39,783 nucleotides of DNA from Nemertoderma westbladi (lineage: Eukaryota > Xenacoelomorpha > Nemertodermatida > Nemertodermatidae), in contig JAUCBJ010006042.1 of the NCBI GenBank assembly GCA_032718475.1, positions 1-39,783 of the forward strand, in the 5' to 3' direction. Below the pieces are notes generated by a model. The model saw only the letters and a list, made by a program, of their open reading frames with translations. It searched no databases and was not told where the DNA came from. Each line of letters opens with the position of its first letter. The stretch's first letter is position 1. The position numbers were made by a program, and so were the translations under genes. This document shows positions 12,814 through 24,575 of the stretch, piece by piece.

Positions 12814-13352
12814 TTTATTTATCATCATCTAGTTTTTGTTTTCTTTGGGTTGGGATTTGGGAGGCATTTAATACCAAACAGTGAGTTGTGTGTATATTTA
12901 TTTATACACATCCACTATACTGCTATATCATTTTTAATTTTTAACTTAATTTGATTTGATTTAATGTATTTTATATTTATTATCTATTTGTTTATCATTG
13001 ACCATTTTAGAGGTATTTTTAACCTGATATATTGGCCCCTCACTGTATTGCATTGTAATATAATTCCATCTTTTTGTTCCTGTTTTATCGGCTGGAGTCC
13101 TTGCTGTAAATTATATTCTTGTGGGAGAATTTTTGTTTGGGTGCAGCAGGGGTTGTTAGGTGTAGAATTTCCTCAAAATCCAAAACCGTATGAGATTTTG
13201 CGGAGATTTAGTTAAGTGGATAAAATATTTTGTAAATTGGTCTTTGACGGACCAATTTTCAATCTATTTTTGCTATTAAAATACAAATAGATTGGTAGAG
13301 ATATCGTATGAGGCTGTGTATTTAAAATAATAATAATATAACACCCCACATA
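12814..13352. other. 3' flank of UAP1
   Basis: AT-rich, no gene recognised. No AATAAA was found near the stop; ATTAAA occurs near 13276. A short open frame at 12964-13215 has a low-complexity translation and no recognisable domain. Confidence 0.4.
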
Positions 13353-16300
13353 TTTATACGGCTGGGTTGGCGTAAGGGCTAAGGTCTCAGTGCAAGGTTC
13401 CCTTTATATGGCTGGGTTGGCGTAAGGGCTAAGGTCTCAGTGCAAGGTTCCCTTTATACGGCTGGGTTGGCGTTAGGGCTAAGGTCTCAGTGCAAGGTTC
13501 CCTTTATACGGCTGGGTTGGCGTAAGGGCTAAGGTCTCAGTGCAAGGTTCCCTTTATACGGCTGGGTTCCCTTTATACGGCTGGGTTGGCGTTAGGGCTA
13601 AGGTCTCAGTGCAAGGTTCCCTTTATACGGCTGGGTTGGCGTAAGGGCTAAGGTCTCAGTGCAAGGTTCCCTTTATACGTCTGGGTGTGCGTAAGGGCTA
13701 AGGTCTCAGTGCAAGGTTCCCTTTATACGGCTGGGTTCCCTTTATACGGCTGGGTTGGCGTAAGGGCTAAGGTCTCAGTGCAAGGTTCCCTTTATACGGC
13801 TGGGTTCCCTTTATACGGCTGGGTTGGCGTAAGGGCTAAGGTCTCAGTGCAAGGTTCCCTTTATACGGCTGGGTTCCCTTTATACGGCTGGGTTGGCGTT
13901 AGGGCAAAGGTCTCAGTGCAAGGTTCCCTTTATACGACTGGGTTCCCATTATACGGCTGGGTTGGCGTAAAGGCTAAGGTCTCAGTGCAAGGTTCCCTTT
14001 ATACGACTGGGTTGGCGTAAGGGCTAAGGTCTCAGTGCAAGGTTCCCTTTATACGACTGGGTTGGCGTAAGGGCTGAGGTCTCAGTGCAAGGTTCCCTTT
14101 ATATGGCTGGGTTGGCGTAAGGGCTAAGGTCTCAGTGCAAGGTTCCCTTTATACGGCTGGGTTCCCTTTATACGGCTGGGTTGGCGTAAGGGCTAAGGTC
14201 TCAGTGCAAGGTTCCCTTTATACGGCTGGGTTCCCTTTATACGGCTGGGTTGGCGTTAGGGCTAAGGTCTCAGTGCAAGGTTCCCTTTATACGACTGGGT
14301 TGGCGTAAGGGCTAAGGTCTCAGTGCAAGGTTCCCTTTATACGACTGGGTTGGCGTTAGGGCTAAGGTCTCAGTGCAAGGTTCCCTTTATACGGCTGGGT
14401 TGGCGTAAGGGCTGAGGTCTCAGTGCAAGGTTCCCTTTATATGGCTGGGTTGGCGTAAGGGCTAAGGTCTCAGTGCAAGGTTCCCTTTATACGGCTGGGT
14501 TCCCTTTATACGGCTGGGTTGGCGTTAGGGCTAAGGTCTCAGTGCAAGGTTCCCTTTATACGACTGGGTTGGCGTAAGGGCTAAGGTCTCAGTGCAAGGT
14601 TCCCTTTATACGACTGGGTTGGCGTTAGGGCTAAGGTCTCAGTGCAAGGTTCCCTTTATACGGCTGGGTTGGCGTAAGGGCTAAGGTCTCGTTGCAAGGT
14701 TCCCTTTATACGGCTGGGTTGGCGTAAAGGCTAAGGTCTCAGTGCAAGGTTCCCTTTATACGACTGGGTTGGCGTAAGGGCTAAGGTCTCAGTGCAAGGT
14801 TCCCTTTATACGACTGGGTTGGCGTTAGGGCTAAGGTCTCAGTGCAAGGTTCCCTTTATACGACTGGGTTGGCGTAAGGGTTAAGGTCTCAGTGCAAGGT
14901 TCCCTTTATACGACTGGGTTGGCGTTAGGGCTAAGGTCTCAGTGCAAGGTTCCCTTGATACGACTGGGTTGGCGTAAGGGCTAAGGTCTCAGTGCAAGGT
15001 TCCCTTTATACAACTGGGTTGGCGTTAGGGCTAAGGTCTCAGTGCAAGGTTCCCTTTATACGGCTGGGTTGGCGTAAGGGCTGAGGTCTCAGTGCAAGGT
15101 TCCCTTTATACGGCTGGGTTGGCGTAAGGGCTGAGGTCTCAGTGCAAGGTTCCCTTTATACGGCTGGGTTCCCTTTATACGGCTGGGTTGGCGTTAGGGC
15201 TAAGGTCTCAGTGCAAGGTTCCCTTTATACGACTGGGTTGGCGTAAGGGTTAATGTCTCAGTGCAAGGTTCCCTTTATACGACTGGGTTGGCGTTAGGGC
15301 TAAGGTCTCAGTGCAAGGTTCCCTTTATACGACTGGGTTGGCGTAAGGGTTAAGGTCTCAGTGCAAGGTTCCCTTTATACGACTGGGTTGGCGTAAGGGC
15401 TAAGGTCTCAGTGCAAGGTTCCCTTTATATGGCTGGGTTGGCGTAAGGGCTAAGGTCTCAGTGCAAGGTTCCCTTTATATGGCTGGGTTGGCGTAAGGGC
15501 TAAGGTCTCAGTGCAAGGTTCCCTTTATACGGCTGGGTTCCCTTTATACGGCTGGGTTGGCGTAAGGGCTAAGGTCTCAGTGCAAGGTTCCCTTTATACG
15601 ACTGGGTTGGCGTAAGGGCTGAGGTCTCAGTGCAAGGTTCCCTTTATATGGCTGGGTTGGCGTAAGGGCTAAGGTCTCAGTGCAAGGTTCCCTTTATACG
15701 ACTGGGTTGGCGTAAGGGCTAAGGTCTCAGTGCAAGGTTCCCTTTATACGACTGGGTTGGCGTTAGGGCTAAGGTCTCAGTGCAAGGTTCCCTTTATACG
15801 ACTGGGTTGGCGTAAGGGCTAAGGTCTCAGTGCAAGGTTCCCTTTATACGACTGGGTTGGCGTAAGGGCTAAGGTCTCAGTGCAAGGTTCCCTTTATACG
15901 GCTGGGTTCCCTTTATACGGCTGGGTTGGCGTTAGGGCTAAGGTCTCAGTGCAAGGTTCCCTTTATATGGCTGGGTTGGCGTAAGGGCTAAGGTCTCAGT
16001 GCAAGGTTCCCTTTATACGACTGGGTTGGCGTAAGGGCTAAGGTCTCAGTGCAAGGTTCCCTTTATACGGCTGGGTTCCCTTTATACGGCTGGGTTGGCG
16101 TAAGGGCTAAGGTCTCAGTGCAAGGTTCCCTTTATACGACTGGGTTGGCGTAAGGGCTAAGGTCTCAGTGCAAGGTTCCCTTTATACGACTGGGTTGGCG
16201 TTAGGGCTAAGGTCTCAGTGCAAGGTTCCCTTTATACGGCTGGGTTGGCGTAAGGGCTGAGGTCTCAGTGCAAGGTTCCCTTTATATGGCTGGGTTGGCG

Positions 16301-16968
16301 TAAGGGCTAAGGTCTCAGTGCAAGGTTCCCTTTATACGACTGGGTTGGCGTAAGGGCTAAGGTCTCAGTGCAAGGTTCCCTTTATACGACTGGGTTGGCG
16401 TTAGGTGCAAGCCCTTTATACGGCTGGGTTGGCGTAAGGGCTAAGGTCTCAGTGCAAGCTTCCCTTTATACGGCTGGGTTGGCGTTAGGGCTAAGGTCTC
16501 AGTGCAAGGTTCCCTTTATACGGCTGGGATCCCTTTATACGGCTGGCTTGGCGTAAGGGCTGAGGTCTCAGTGCAAGGTTCCCTTTATACGACTGGGTTG
16601 GCGTTAGGTGCAAGCCCTTTATACGGCTGGGTTGGCGTAAGGGCTAAGGTCTCAGTGCAAGCTTCCCTTTATACGGCTGGGTTGGCGTTAGGGCTAAGGT
16701 CTCAGTGCAAGGTTCCCTTTATACGGCTGGGATCCCTTTATACGGCTGGGTTGGCGTAAGGGCTAAGGTCTCAGTGCAAGGTTCCCTTTATACGACTGGG
16801 TTGGCGTTAGGTGCAAGCCCTTTATACGGCTGGGTTGGCGTAAGGGCTAAGGTCTCAGTGCAAGCTTCCCTTTATACGGCTGGGTTGGCGTTAGGGCTAA
16901 GGTCTCAGTGCAAGGTTCCCTTTATACGGCTGGGATCCCTTTATACGGCTGGCTTGGCGTAAGGGCTG
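13353..16968. repeat. Second minisatellite, 50-bp unit with 19-bp extra segments
   Basis: About 70 tandem units. The basic unit reads GGGTTGGCGTAAGGGCT, then AAGGTCTCAGTGCAAGG, then TTCCCTTTATACGGCT, totalling 50 bp. Some units carry an extra 19-bp GGGTTCCCTTTATACGGCT, giving a 69-bp form. Variants include GCGTTAGGG versus GCGTAAGGG and ACGACTGGG versus ACGGCTGGG. The sequence is unrelated to the array at 3281-7300 despite the same unit length. Short open frames inside it are repeat by-products. Confidence 0.97.
16385..16968. repeat. 203-bp higher-order repeat, three copies, at the distal end of the array
   Basis: The diagnostic deletion variant TTAGGTGCAAGCCC occurs at 16401, 16604 and 16807, exactly 203 bp apart. 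Each block also shares GCAAGCTTCCC and GGGATCCC variants. This marks a recent local amplification of a four-unit block. Confidence 0.93.
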
Positions 16969-18949
16969 TAGGCCTACTCGTTTATGCACCTGCGCCGCCA
17001 TACACACTGCGCAGCTCAGTGTCTTATTGCAATCAATGAGCTACTTACAAACCAACATCCGTCTGTAACGCGTTTATAATAGCCTGTAGCTACTTGTATT
17101 TTTGCTTTATTTCCATTTAGGCCCTGCCAATAGTAAATTAATCTGATACATTCCATTCCAATATAGATCGCTCAAGTTTCTGTATTTGTACCGCACTTAC
17201 TGCTTGAGCTTGAGGACAACTTAGATACTAACCTATACCATGCAATGTGGTTTCGGTGATAGTAATTATTTTATAGTGTCTGTTTGCCAGACGTTGTGTC
17301 TCTAACTAAGACTATCTACTCCAAATATCACCAAACAACAAATCCACTGGGCGCTGTTTTCCAGTCCTCAAGGTTTAATAATTTTTCAGTAGGTCAGTTT
17401 AAGATGTTTGATATTATTTTGCTATTTATATTTGTTTGGGCCAAATTTATTTGCAATACAAGTTACGCTTTTTAGCGAAGCTAAGGTAATAAATAGTTGA
17501 TCATTATTTACTTAATATTTTGGCGTCACGTATTACGCGAAATCACCACTAACCCGAAATAGTTTATTTGCAACGCCAAATGTATTATTAGCTTTGTGAT
17601 TGTGATTGTATTTTTCTCAACTGCTCCTTTCCATTTAACTATAACCTTCTACTACTAACTACTACCTCCTTTAGTCATAGTTTGTTGTTATAATTATATT
17701 ATTGCCTTATCTTCGGTTGCTAGGTTGCTCTGTAATTAGTTGGATGATGTCCATTTAATGTAAATTATTTTAAATATTTTTAACCCATCGATTAATTATT
17801 ATTATTTTATCAGGTTTGCAATTTCTTTGGTGACTATTTTTCTACATTTTTATATTGAATAGAGTTAGAATTACCGGGTATATAGAATAATATTTTTGTT
17901 TTAACCGATTAAATAGCCTTAGTAACTATAGTGACACTGGTGTGAAAGTTTAAATTTTGTTCAGCGTGGGTATAACTCGTTCTTTAGTAATTATTGTTCG
18001 CTTATTGTTGTTAACATTATAGTATAGCCACGTTTCAGTTCAGCACAGCCACTCTCCCCCCCCCCCCCCCCCCCCCATCTACTAACAGTTTTGGGTATAC
18101 TAAGTAACCAATTAACGCAGTGTGATTTTGGTAACGTAAAACTTAAATACAATCAAAATAGTTGCGAAATTAATCTGCTTATCCAGTGTTGTAATATTAT
18201 TGTATGATAATATTTTTACAATTATCTATTTTCTGTAATGCTCGTACCTAAATCTTAATAGTAATATTCGTGTGATTGTACGGCATACGCAAAATCGTGT
18301 TATCACACTCCCGGTAGAATGATTTTTCCACACTCTGAAATGGTTTTTAAGTTTATTAGTTTAAGTTTTATAGTTTTAAGTTTATTGTGATTCCCGCTGA
18401 ACGTGGCTTCCCACACAATGACTATGTTTGGTCTATTACTCGCTCAGTATTAGTAACTGGTAACGCCACCATTTCATCCACCACAACCCTACTGTTGTAG
18501 GCCTACCGTACTGTAAATGGTTTTACTTTGTATGTTCTCTTATAATATTATCTCTTACAAATAAACATCGATGCGGCCTTGCCATGTTGAGACTAGATGG
18601 ACGACATTGCCGATAGGCTTAGGCCAATATATTCTCCCTCCTATCTCCTTAAGGGATGAATAACGGTTTCTGGAAACCTTACTCCAACATTCTCTATGCC
18701 GATCAGCCCCCAACTCAGCATCATTTATCCTCATGAAAATACTCGTCGATAAACAGAAGTTATTATAACTTTTTGTTATTGGGCAATGACACTTCCATTA
18801 GAGCGTTCAAACTTTGTCCTGAATAAATCGGAAGTTGGCGATTATAACTTAATAACGAAACTTCCTAAAGGATCTACAGTATCTATAATCGGACTGCTGC
18901 ATTGAAGCTGCACATTTAGATGCTATGCTGGATTAACAAAAATATTTTT
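16969..18949. other. Gene-free AT-rich stretch
   Basis: No recognisable gene, RNA or complete element. It contains a 21-nt C tract at 18056-18076 and a TAGGCCTA palindrome at 18498-18505. A 63-codon open frame at 17284-17475 has no recognisable features. Confidence 0.5.
18056..18076. repeat. Poly-C tract, 21 nt
   Basis: Uninterrupted C run on the + strand. Comparable runs lie at 20695-20714 and 26784-26832. Confidence 0.9.
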
Positions 18950-20377
18950 TCACCACACCACCAAGCAATCCACATTGGCAAGCCCAATGAAGCGCGCATT
19001 AGGAATGTTATGCCGACTTATCAACAAAGTTTCAACAACTCCCTATCCCCCATGACTTTCGCGAGATTATCAGCATGATCAGCGAGATCCGCGAGATCAT
19101 TCAGTGTCCTTTAAGAGGCGTCTCAAGAAAGTCATGGGCTGACTTATTTTCTGCATGGGGGCTGCCAAAGCACTAGATTGTGCACAGGCTGGTCCTCACG
19201 GCGAAAACAATGTCCTGCAAAGCGGAGGCGATTTTGTTCTAGTGTCAAGCTTTGGAGAACCACTGAGACACCTCCAATGTTATATAGTGTCTGGTTGGAG
19301 ATGTGTGCATTGTACTTGACACAATGAACCCGGCGTAGCATTCTTGTGAATGTGCCATCCTGAGATTTTTTATCCTCAGCAGTTAGAGCCCGCATGGACT
19401 CCCATAGAAGAGTATTGGAACTACTGCTGCTCTAAATAAACGGACCCCAAGTTTCCGATGTATTCTGTGTGACCTCCAAATCCTGGAAAGCCTATTCAAG
19501 GCTGCCCATGCCTTTCTCTTGCGTATTCAAAGGTCCTCACCTGACTTCCGGATCCATTATCCCAGGTAACAGAAGTCGTCCACATGCTCAAGCATACCAT
19601 CTTTTGAGCTTATGCTCATCCGGTCAGAGACTTGCTGAGGACTTTCAAAGTTAACTGTCAAAATTTTGGTCTTCTTTGAGTTCTAGTGTTGGAGTAACCA
19701 ACACTAGATGCAGCCTGTTCTAATGAGCTGAGGAGACGTCTCTCTCTCACTCTCTGCCGCGCAATCTGAAAAGATCGTAAGTCGCATTTTTCCAAATTTC
19801 ACTTTTTCTGGGTCTAAAAAATGCGCTCTATCTAATGGTATAATCGAGAACACCGTATTTACTCTAGTTCTCTAGATATTCAATAAGTCACAACATAATG
19901 TATAGTGTTAGAAAGGTAAAAGACCGTAAGTGCAATACAAATTACCGCAACTATTTAAATTTATGCAAAAAAAACCGTAAGTCAACAAGACTCATGGTAT
20001 TTTGTCATTGCATAGATAATAAGAAATCGCACATACGGTTTTAATAATTTGTGTCTTTTGTATGCTGTTCTGTATGCTGAAACTACTGAAACCTTCATGA
20101 TGTGAGAAATCTTGTAATAACTTATTAATTCCATTAGTCACCTGAGGTCAACCCACCCTACCTTAACTGTTTAGTATAATTCCTTCTTAAGTGCTTTAAG
20201 CGAGATCGATTTTAGTTTTCGAGTTATCACTGTCTGAAGGTCTGACCGTCACAGTGTAAGTTTAAACAGATAGCCAGAGCCTGACCAAAATCAGACAGAC
20301 TAGACTCTTCCGAACATAAAAGTTAACATTGGAAATTAAATCACAGAAATAGAAAACCACCATAATGAAAATTATTG

Positions 20378-20442
20378 CCAGACATTATTAACCAACCAGA
20401 CACCATTAACCAACCAGACACCATTAACCAACCAGACACCAG
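20378..20442. repeat. Tandem 18-bp repeat, 3-4 copies
   Basis: AACCAACCAGACACCATT repeats with a diverged first copy (CCAGACATTATT). It lies inside the inserted TIR element. Confidence 0.85.
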
Positions 20443-20694
20443 GCTGATAGTTTTGAGCGGGAAGATTTAAACTTTGAAAACAATTTTCTCGGAAAGATAA
20501 ATTTTCACGCAAAAAAACACTACTCCTCTGCAAAAATCTAAAACCGTTTTTTGTAATTTTCGCTCCATATGATAGGTAATTTCATAAGCTTCGATAAATT
20601 TCGGCCAGTTTTTGTTTATTTCATAATACTTCCCCGTTTTTAAGTTTTTTGTTGATGCAACCACTTTCGAGTTATTTACAAATAACTCCCCCCT

Positions 20695-20714
20695 CCCCCC
20701 CCCCCCCCCCCCCC
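20695..20714. repeat. Poly-C tract, 20 nt
   Basis: Uninterrupted C run, preceded by CCCCCCT, within the inserted TIR element. Confidence 0.9.
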
Positions 20715-20746
20715 TAATAATGAGTGCATTACGTTTACACAATTCA

Positions 20747-20779
20747 AAAACACCGCAACTGACAGAGTTGCGGTGTTTT
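20747..20779. repeat. Perfect 14-bp hairpin with 5-nt loop
   Basis: AAAACACCGCAACT (20747-20760) and AGTTGCGGTGTTTT (20766-20779) are exact reverse complements around GACAG. It is inside the inserted element and followed by TTTTGTCATTG, a motif that also occurs near 19994 in the same element. Confidence 0.85.
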
Positions 20780-22390
20780 GTCATTGTGCATTTGTTTTTG
20801 CATTGTATCGAATGTATTTACATGCAGGTTCTACAATGCAAAAATACCGTAATTATAAAAAATAACCTTGAAGTAAAAATATTAATGGAAAGTGAAAAAT
20901 AATCACGTAGAAAAATATCCCACCCCCAATTGCGTAGGGTTATAAAAAAAGTGTAATTTGCGGACAATTTAAACAGTTAAACTGAAGGCAAACAGTTATT
21001 TGCGTTTTACTCGAAATTACTTTTTTGACTTTGGCCTACATACGGCATTTTCACATTGCACGGCACCTCTAGTGATTCTGAGAGTACTCCTAAGTCATCA
21101 GCAAAGTTTAGATCAGTTAGGTACTTGGCAGGATTTCCTCGACTTCTGGAGCCAGTAGGTGGAGTTATCATCACCCCATCATCATTATGATGATCTAAGG
21201 ACATGCGTAGAACATATTCAACCACAATTAAAAGTAAGAATGGGGCAAGTGTGTCTCCTTGGAGGACGCCCCATAACACTTCGAAGGGATCTGTGTCACC
21301 ATCAACAGTAGACACAAATTTCGTTAAACCATCGTATACTGATCTGATTGCTGCAATAATTAATGAAAGTGTGCTACATACGTGAGCGAGAGACTAAATC
21401 AAAGGCCTTGAAGAAGTCAACAAAGATAACAGCCAGATGCCTATCTTTCTTTTTTGATAACTCTTCAATTATCATTGTAAGTGCCAAAATGGGCTCCATG
21501 GTCCCACGACCTTTACGGAACCCATTCTGATTTCCACGGAGCAGTCTCTCAATGGAATCCCTGATGCGATTTAATATAATTCTATTGTACAGCTTTGCAG
21601 CAAAGGAGATCAATGAGATTTCCCGAAAAGAACCATAGAGTGTTAGGTTGCCCTTCTTGGGAACTGGCACCAACTTATTTGTTTTCATTTCTTGTGGGAC
21701 TCTTGTAGTTCGGTACATGTCTACTATGATGGGATAGATGAGCTTTAAACACTCAGGTATTTTAAAGAACTCAGGGGGAACACCATCTACTCCACTGGCA
21801 CGATTGGTCTTAATGCTCTTTGCAGCAACCTTCACTTCAGCAAAGAAGATATCAACAATGGGAATATCTGGGAGTACAGACTGGGACACTTTTACTTCTA
21901 AAAAGTTATTTATGGATATCCATGCCTGGGGTGATTGCCTGCTGTCGTCGGCATCATTGATGGCATCGACATGCTGGTTGATAGGCAGCTGAAGATTATC
22001 AGAGTACTGCCTGTTCATGGAACTAGATGCAGCCTTAACTGCATTCTTGGCCGCTGTAGTCCGTTTGAGTCGGGACACTTTCTGTGCCTTAGTGAAATCC
22101 TGTCGACACAGGAGCTCACTGTTGTCCGACCAGGGTGCCTTTGACCTGCTTCGAGGGTATACAGGAACTGTTTTTGCAGCTGCTGTTTTAACTGCCTCTG
22201 TGAAGGCAGTATAGACCTTACAATGATTTGTTTCCTCAGATGCAAGGGCCTCATACCTGTTGCTCAGCTGCAGTGTGAAGCTGTTGCAATAGAGAGGACC
22301 AATCATGCCGTTCCAAGGTTGATTGCTTAAGTTCTGCAAGCGCGCAGACTAAGTCTCACCTTGGCCACAATAAGGCCTGGTGACCAAGGG

Positions 22391-23814
22391 CAAGGGTGTT
22401 AAATCTTTTGCGACTAAAACGCATATTTCATTAGCATATATCATTAGTTCTTCTCTAAATCCATAGAACTGATTGAGTATCTAGATAAGGTTTATAGAAC
22501 TGATTAATTATAGATAAGAGTTATATGGTTTTGCTACACTGGAATACGGCCAATAAGGGCTATTTTTCATTTTCTTGGAAAGGAATTCGCACAACTGAAC
22601 TCTAGTAAGCAATGCAGTAACTAAGCTTTCTGATTGGAAGTTGCCAGGTAGATCACCATGGTTCATGGTTCTAAGAATTCCGTGCGTTCGATGGTTGGAC
22701 GCCATTTTAGTTTTATACTGCAGTGCGACATTTCTTTGTTCAGTATTCTTCTTTATCAGATAGCTAGATGCCGTATTTTTTGCCTTTTAACATCTATGAC
22801 TGGAATACCGTGAAGCACTCAATTTTACTGATTTACTGTTGTAACTGTTAAATTTTTATATTTGATTGGCAATTATTGTATATTTGGTAATGATATGGAG
22901 ATGCTGCAACATTAATACCGCATAACTTCGAACTTGTTTATATTCATATCTAACGAGGTAAGCTTTGGGCGGTTAATTAGCATTCTCGGTTCGCAATTAA
23001 TTGGTGTGCATGAGAATATGTTATCGGATAGCCCTAACGTGTGTGAGCATGTCTACTCCTCATTTATGAATAAAATGGTCTCAAGTCAGTGTCCAGAGTG
23101 TATTTCAGCCGGTCCATAATACCTGCCTCTAAAGGGCGTGAAAACTACAATGTTTGTTAACAATTTGTTGTAGTTACCTTAAGACATCTGTTTGTTATCT
23201 AGAACACAACACCTGAAACGGAACTGAATACTATCCCTTATTATACAGCGAGAATCAATCGAATGATACATAACCAGCCCAATTTAGTAAGCCGATATAT
23301 TTCAGAATCCCTTGTCGGGTCATACGCCGCGCTAGTTGATTTATATCTGATGATAAAACGTTTGGCAAAAACAAAACAGGATTTCTTTAACTGTGAAACT
23401 TATTGAAGTCTTAAAAGCGCGAACAAAGGGTTTGGGCCAGAAAGGTCATCACCAGGAAAGGGACTCAGAATTATTGGCTGCTCTCTCTCTCTCCACTGGG
23501 GAGTAAGACTACTTCAGGTGAAAACTGACGCCTGTGAGGCCAATTGCGTCCGGTAATTCCACTGGCCTCTAAGTGGCCATAAACCTCCGCATTACTAATG
23601 TAATCCATAGTGAGTGTTGAGGTATTTTTTTGGCGAGTTAGCTCTCGGGGCACATACCCCTTGGTTTGCCATTCCACAGCGTGGCTGTCGCAGTGGAAAC
23701 AGATATGGAGCCCATCACCCATACCTACTCTGAAGCACATGTCCCACACCATTGGCTATATGCAGCTCATCTGATGGGTCATGCCCTGTACCCCTGGTGC
23801 CTGGTGCAGGTCGC
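22391..23814. other. No recognisable gene
   Basis: Several short open frames exist, but none shows a recognisable domain. The stretch from about 23450 is more GC-rich than its surroundings and may belong to an unidentified repeat that continues to about 24080. Confidence 0.4.
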
Positions 23815-23893
23815 AGTGGAGTGCGCTCAAATTGTACATGAGCGCACTCTACTCCTGACCAGCCATTGGTAGATTACCCTATGCCTGGTCAGG
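23815..23893. repeat. Pair of adjacent hairpins in a GC-richer unassigned repeat
   Basis: AGTGGAGTGCGCTCA (23815-23829) pairs with TGAGCGCACTCTACT (23839-23853) with one mismatch. Immediately after it, CCTGACCAG (23854-23862) pairs with CTGGTCAGG (23885-23893). Two consecutive stems suggest a structured transposon end or RNA. No protein-coding signal overlaps. From 23894 to 24499 nothing else is recognised. Confidence 0.6.
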
Positions 23894-24499
23894 CCATATA
23901 CCCCTGCAGCCAAGTATATGGGTCCTTAACCCATTACCAAGGGCGTCCCTATCCCAGAACGAAAGGGGTCCTTGATACAGGACCAGATTATGCCCTTAAT
24001 AAGAGGGTCTAGACAGCCAGAGGAGGCACCTCCTTTATGCTGCATGGAAGTGGCAATTTCTCTGAATGAATGACCCTAGCGGGGCGATCTAGATTCCAAT
24101 TTTTACCGTTTGTCTTTCTTGAAAAATAAAACTTAAACTTCCATGAAATAAAATTTTACCAACAATAAATAGTTTAATTTATTTTTATGGTACGGTAATT
24201 TGTGGAATTTTGTTGTTGATGGGATATTCTGTAATATATTATTTTCCAATATATTCTGTAAAGTTTATGGATGGATTTATGTTCTATTATAATAACATAA
24301 TATATAAGACAACAAGTCTAAGTTCAAGTCTTACCGTACATGTAGGTAAGACGAAGACTTTAATTCAATAAATAATTTATTGATGGAGTTGCAAGACTTG
24401 CAACTGACCTTAGACAAAGCTCAGTCCTACACGATACCAACTTCGGACCAACAAAAAAACAATTAGCTTTAGTACGTAAATTTATATTTTTTACCTCGT

Positions 24500-24572
24500 G
24501 CCCGGTTAGCTCAGATGGTAGAGCGTGGGACTTTTAATCCTAAGGTCAAGGGTTCAATCCCCTTATCGGGCG
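24500..24572 (+). tRNA. tRNA-Lys (anticodon TTT)
   Basis: A 73-nt cloverleaf without intron. Acceptor GCCCGGT pairs fully with ATCGGGC (one G-T). The D arm is GCTC/GAGC. Anticodon stem TGGGA/TCCTA encloses loop CTTTTAA with anticodon TTT, and T arm AAGGG/CCCTT encloses TTCAATC. Discriminator is G and CCA is not encoded. Internal Pol III promoter boxes A (TAGCTCAGATGG) and B (GGTTCAATCC) are intact. A run of ten T begins at 24576, a Pol III terminator. It decodes AAA/AAG lysine codons and looks functional. Confidence 0.96.
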
Positions 24573-24575
24573 GAA

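Larger units (their letters stand above)
19755..21065. mobile_element. Non-autonomous TIR element inserted in the LINE
   Basis: The LINE RT is interrupted between the SESLE residues that follow FADD (about 21069) and RRLLSSLEQ (about 19740). The termini of the intervening 1311 bp are inverted: TGCCGCGCAATCTGAAAA at the left and, read from the right, TGCCGTGCAATGTGAAAA. Similarity extends about 28 bp with roughly six mismatches. The inside has no transposase frame but contains tandem 18-bp repeats, a 20-nt C tract and a perfect hairpin. The target-site duplication is not clear, so the superfamily is unassigned. Confidence 0.65.
18950..22390 (-). mobile_element. Degenerate non-LTR retrotransposon, 5'-truncated and split by an insertion
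   Basis: On the minus strand the element starts about 22390 with the end of an endonuclease domain (LIVAKVRLSLRA). It continues through a long RT frame at 22339-21374 containing VDGVPPEFFK, VPVPKKGNLT, GFRKGRGTMEPILAL and FVDFFKAFD. After a frame change near 21375 come GVLQGDTLAP and YLTDLNFADD, the catalytic box. A 1.3-kb insertion (19755-21065) follows. The RT then resumes with RRLLSSLEQAAS, KKTKILTVNFE and DDFCYLG, and ends with a C-terminal segment at 19395-19144 (GTFTRMLRRVHCV, NRLRFAGHCFR, LVLWQP). Frameshifts and stops show it is dead. It is an endonuclease/RT-type LINE distinct from CR1/L2; I do not assign a finer clade. Confidence 0.85.

Noticed and set aside
13685-16962. Open frames with YTAGFPLYGWVGVRAKVS-type repeats
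   Set aside because: Translation of the second minisatellite; no start context, no unique sequence, interrupted by variants.
3281-16968. CRISPR-like arrays
   Set aside because: The repeats are contiguous with no unique spacers, and the sequence is eukaryotic.
13353-16968. Telomere-like TTAGGG within GCGTTAGGG units
   Set aside because: Only one TTAGGG per 50-bp unit and only in some variants; not a telomeric tandem.
17284-17475. 63-codon frame
   Set aside because: AT-rich, begins with a non-ATG codon (TTG), no domain or context.
21374-22339. 321-codon frame as a host gene
   Set aside because: It carries non-LTR RT motifs and continues in other frames on both sides; it is part of a dead LINE.
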